NCBI GenBank assembly: GCA_028564705.1
Contig: JAPXFQ010002899.1
Coordinates: forward strand, 1,426,001-1,490,000
From: Apricaphanius iberus
Taxonomy: Eukaryota > Chordata > Actinopteri > Cyprinodontiformes > Aphaniidae
Length of the DNA stretch: 64,000 bases
Direction: 5' to 3'
Shown here: positions 61,500-64,000 of the stretch, piece by piece
Layout of the letters: the number at the start of each line of letters is the position of its first letter
Position numbering within the stretch: the stretch's first letter is position 1
Notes under the pieces: model-generated
Told to the model about the DNA's origin: nothing
Databases searched by the model: none
What the model saw: only the letters and a program-made list of their open reading frames with translations
Program-made: the position numbers and the translations under genes

Positions 61500-61950
61500 C
61501 GGGGATTCGGGAATCAAAGGAGCCTCGCTGAAAATCAGAGACGCGGGCGGTTAACAGGAGCGACCGAGAAGCAAGCATCTTCTCCCCTACCTTTCTGCGT
61601 CGCATGAACCGTTGGGGCTCCTCCTGGCTCCTCGTCCGCTGAAAATTTCACTCAGATGCGACGCTCGTAAAGGGGCATTCCGCACCTCTCCTCTATGCAT
61701 CTACTCATCTGTCCGAGCAGGAACCGGTGGAAGGTAGACTGAGAGGGAAGAAATGAACAATATGATCCCTGTCTCCCCTCCCCTCTCTTTTACCTCTCAC
61801 TTCCCCCTGTTCTTCTCTTATATTTCCATCCCCTCCTTGTTTTTTTTTTCCTCCTGTCCCCTCCCTCTCACTCTCCCTCGTTTGCTCGCTCGCTGCCTCT
61901 CCTCCTTTTCCTCCCTGTGCTCTGAATACTAATATTCCGTGTCTCCTCTC
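61500..61950 (-). promoter_or_regulatory. candidate syt3 promoter and non-coding first exon
   Basis: On the minus strand a GC- and CpG-richer block at about 61500-61680 contains a donor-like site (GCAGAAAG|gtaggg, after 61591). Just upstream in transcript direction, 61765-61925 is a long polypurine tract on the minus strand (pyrimidine on plus), common near vertebrate promoters. No clear TATA box or measured start site supports it. The placement rests on composition, on the acceptor seen before the first coding exon, and on orientation. Confidence 0.35.
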
Positions 61951-63563
61951 TCTGCCTGTACTAAAGACATACTGATGTATGTGGGGCGTGTATAGGAGAG
62001 AGGAGAGAGAGGTGGTTTCTGAGTGCTTCTCTTGCTGGCTGCTGTCTGTTTTAGTGGGAAATGGTCTCTGGATCTCGTCCTGGATCTTGTTTGGTCCTAT
62101 TAGAGCTGTGATTAGATAATAATCCTCCTGCAGATGCCCCCGGAGGGGTGATGGTGGTGGGTGAGTTGGGTATGCAGGTGAAATGCTGTGTGGGATGAGA
62201 GGAGGAGGATGAGGAAGGGGATGCTGGGTCACTGTTTGCTCGGCTGGGAGCCAGAGAAAGACACGGATCTGTGCTTGTTTGTGTCAGTGCTGGTGGGAAA
62301 CCTCAACAAGGCGGAGGAGCTGAGGTTAGACACGGGCACAGATCCAGTTAGAAGAAGACATAGTCTTATTGGAGTCATGATTTGATCATGGTTCTCCTGC
62401 AGGCCCTGAGGAAACACAGGGGGTCACATAAAGATACTCCTGGGCTTTATGGTAACATCACCAACTGCTCGAAGCATCAGAGTGTTTGGTTTCTACTGAA
62501 TTTGAAAGCCTTCAGCAGCAATAATTTCAGGTATAAAACGCTGAAAAAGTTACAAATCTCTTCCGTTTTGACCTTATTTATTTAAAAAAACTGAAATACA
62601 TTTTGATAAAGATAACCTAACTTAACGTAAAATATTTTTTTTAAATTTAATTTAATAAGGCTCTTAAATTAGCACAAACTGGCCCACAATTAACCACAAT
62701 TTAGGAACGTTTGGATTCATTTTCTATAAAACTGGATGGCATCCTCCTGCATCCTTTTGCACCGCCCTCAACTCATTCTTATTGGTCTTAGGCCAGTGAT
62801 CACAGAGCTCATAGAATGACTGTGCACAGAGGAAGCCACTGTCTTTCCATGCTCACGGGGCTGACAGAGACATTCAAGCCTTCGCTACCAAAATTAGCCT
62901 TTTTGGTTCCAACGCTGTTGGCTAGGATAGGACCCCTCCCTGAAACTCCGGAGTAGCCTATTATTTGTTAAGCTACCCGACTTCCCGTTTGTGCAACCAG
63001 GAAGTCTGCTGGCATCGGAGCTATACCAAAATAGCTCTGTGAAGATAGGAAGGACTAAGTCGCCACATCTGAACGTATTCATCTCAAGTGGTTGTGCAGA
63101 CCACCATTCTTCAAAAGAACTTCACCACCATAGGATCGTATCCTTCCTTCTTTATTCAAACTTGGTTAAACTGTCTTGGTAGGGTCCTAAGAATTTAGTG
63201 AAAACCATTTTAGACTTGTGTGGGTTGGTTTTATTGATTTCATTTGTAATTGTTAACCACTGTTTGCCCACCGTTCATTAGCATCGCTGCACGCACGTTT
63301 TGCGCTGTGTGTATGCCTGTTGTGTTACTCTCATTGCTAAATAAGTCTTACATCTCTCTCTCTTTGTCATTTTTCTTTAATTTTGTTGACACACCCTGAG
63401 CCAGGCTGTGCGCTCTCATGTTCTGCTAAGAGCTAATACTATTAGCATATTTTCCTGGCAGTACACGCCCCTGGAAGACTTTATGCCCCTTCCTTCACAC
63501 GAACACTCCATAGTGATTCTCTGATTACTGTTTTTTCCTAATTTGGTCAGTGTTATTTGTTCG

Positions 63564-63636
<73 letters not shown>

Positions 63637-64000
63637 CCGTTCTCCAATATTAGTTTGTAGGTTACATGCATTGGAATAGATTGGCTATTGACACAGTGAG
63701 TTGGCTATAAGGTTAATCTGTTGTATTAATAAACTCTGTTATATTTAAAAGAGATCTTCTTTTTTATTCAGCGTGTGTGAAGTTAGTCTTACAGCATCTG
63801 AATTGATTGGTCCGGTACAGTCATGTCACTCTAACTCTACCTAGTAGTGGTAGCTGCTGATTGCCCTGGCAGTGTTCGTGTGAAGTGATGTCACACATAG
63901 ACATTATATACGTAAACGCCTCATTATGTGCTGGAGAACGATCCAGTGTGGCGGCCATATTGGAAGGGTCTCCTCACTACAAACCCAACTGGAGTTGATG
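61951..64000. other. upstream flank: no gene recognised
   Basis: No exon with convincing coding content. It contains a short TC-rich run near 63350, a 66-bp AT microsatellite and a possible small TIR element (about 63440-63900): the 15-mer cttcacacgaacact near 63494 recurs inverted near 63871. The last 50 bases contain tggcggccatattgg, a motif common in teleost DNA-transposon ends. Confidence 0.5.
63567..63632. repeat. (TA)33 microsatellite
   Basis: About 66 bases of uninterrupted ta, the longest simple repeat in the window. Confidence 0.95.

Larger units (their letters stand above)
44884..61590. other. probable 5' introns or upstream region of syt3
   Basis: If the leader-exon and promoter calls hold, this is intronic; otherwise it is 5' flank. 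It holds a repeat shared with 12.7 kb, two related hAT MITEs (48411-48781 and 51435-51819), a TIR transposon (52770-54086), a short dispersed repeat (55545-55775), a palindromic hAT MITE (55900-56099), a Tc1-like element with a LINE tail in it (56434-58397) and a Rex3-like LINE piece (60545-60870). 46150-47690, 47900-48400, 48800-51050, 51830-52570 and 54100-55540 show nothing clear; 58740-59720 is repeat-poor and of mixed composition. Confidence 0.55.

Noticed and set aside
61705..62232. 175-codon minus-strand frame
   Set aside because: Dominated by the polypyrimidine/polypurine tract, giving low-complexity Pro/Ser and Glu/Arg/Gly runs; no conserved motif.

Overview
The window is nuclear DNA of a bony fish, most likely a percomorph teleost. 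The evidence is one vertebrate gene split by long introns, together with a dense mix of teleost repeat families: hAT-type MITEs, Tc1/mariner relics, L2-like and Rex3-like LINE fragments, and tRNA-related short repeats. There is no operon structure, CRISPR array or other prokaryotic feature.

The only gene I can support is a synaptotagmin on the minus strand, best matched to synaptotagmin-3 (syt3). Five coding exons can be placed to the base: 44653-44800 (start codon; the exon reaches back to about 44883 with 5' UTR), 31361-31741, 27457-27565, 20473-20649 and 8915-9041. All junctions use AG/GT and the reading phases agree across the whole chain, giving 942 nt or 314 codons. These encode an N-terminal region with three cysteines, a transmembrane segment, a linker, and the first part of the C2A domain. 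The rest of C2A and all of C2B must lie left of position 1. A candidate 5' UTR exon (47699-47890) and a GC-rich candidate first exon and promoter (about 61500-61950) suggest that most of the window is inside the syt3 transcription unit.

Layout from left to right. 1-8914: intron after exon 5, with a hAT end, a hAT MITE inserted in an L2-like LINE, a LINE 3' tail and a 116-bp hairpin. 9042-20472: intron 4, with a tRNA-like repeat, a LINE split by a foldback transposon, and a decayed THAP zinc finger. 20650-27456: intron 3, with a 1.14-kb hAT element, Rex3-like LINE pieces, and a palindromic element carrying a LINE tail. 27566-31360: intron 2. 31742-44652: intron 1, with nested transposons at 32.6-34.1 and 35.1-37.1 kb and an 0.8-kb degenerate AT-rich repeat. 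44884-61590: 5' introns, with two related hAT MITEs, a TIR transposon, and a Tc1-like element split by a LINE tail. 61.6-64 kb: promoter-proximal sequence and upstream flank.

The most informative structures are the nested transposons, whose target-site duplications can be read directly and give a relative order of insertion. No exotic new system is evident. The items most worth a second look are the intronic hairpin at 8.6 kb, the decayed THAP domain at 19.9 kb, the unexplained spliced-looking exon at 47.7 kb, and a few repeat-free blocks that could be conserved regulatory elements.
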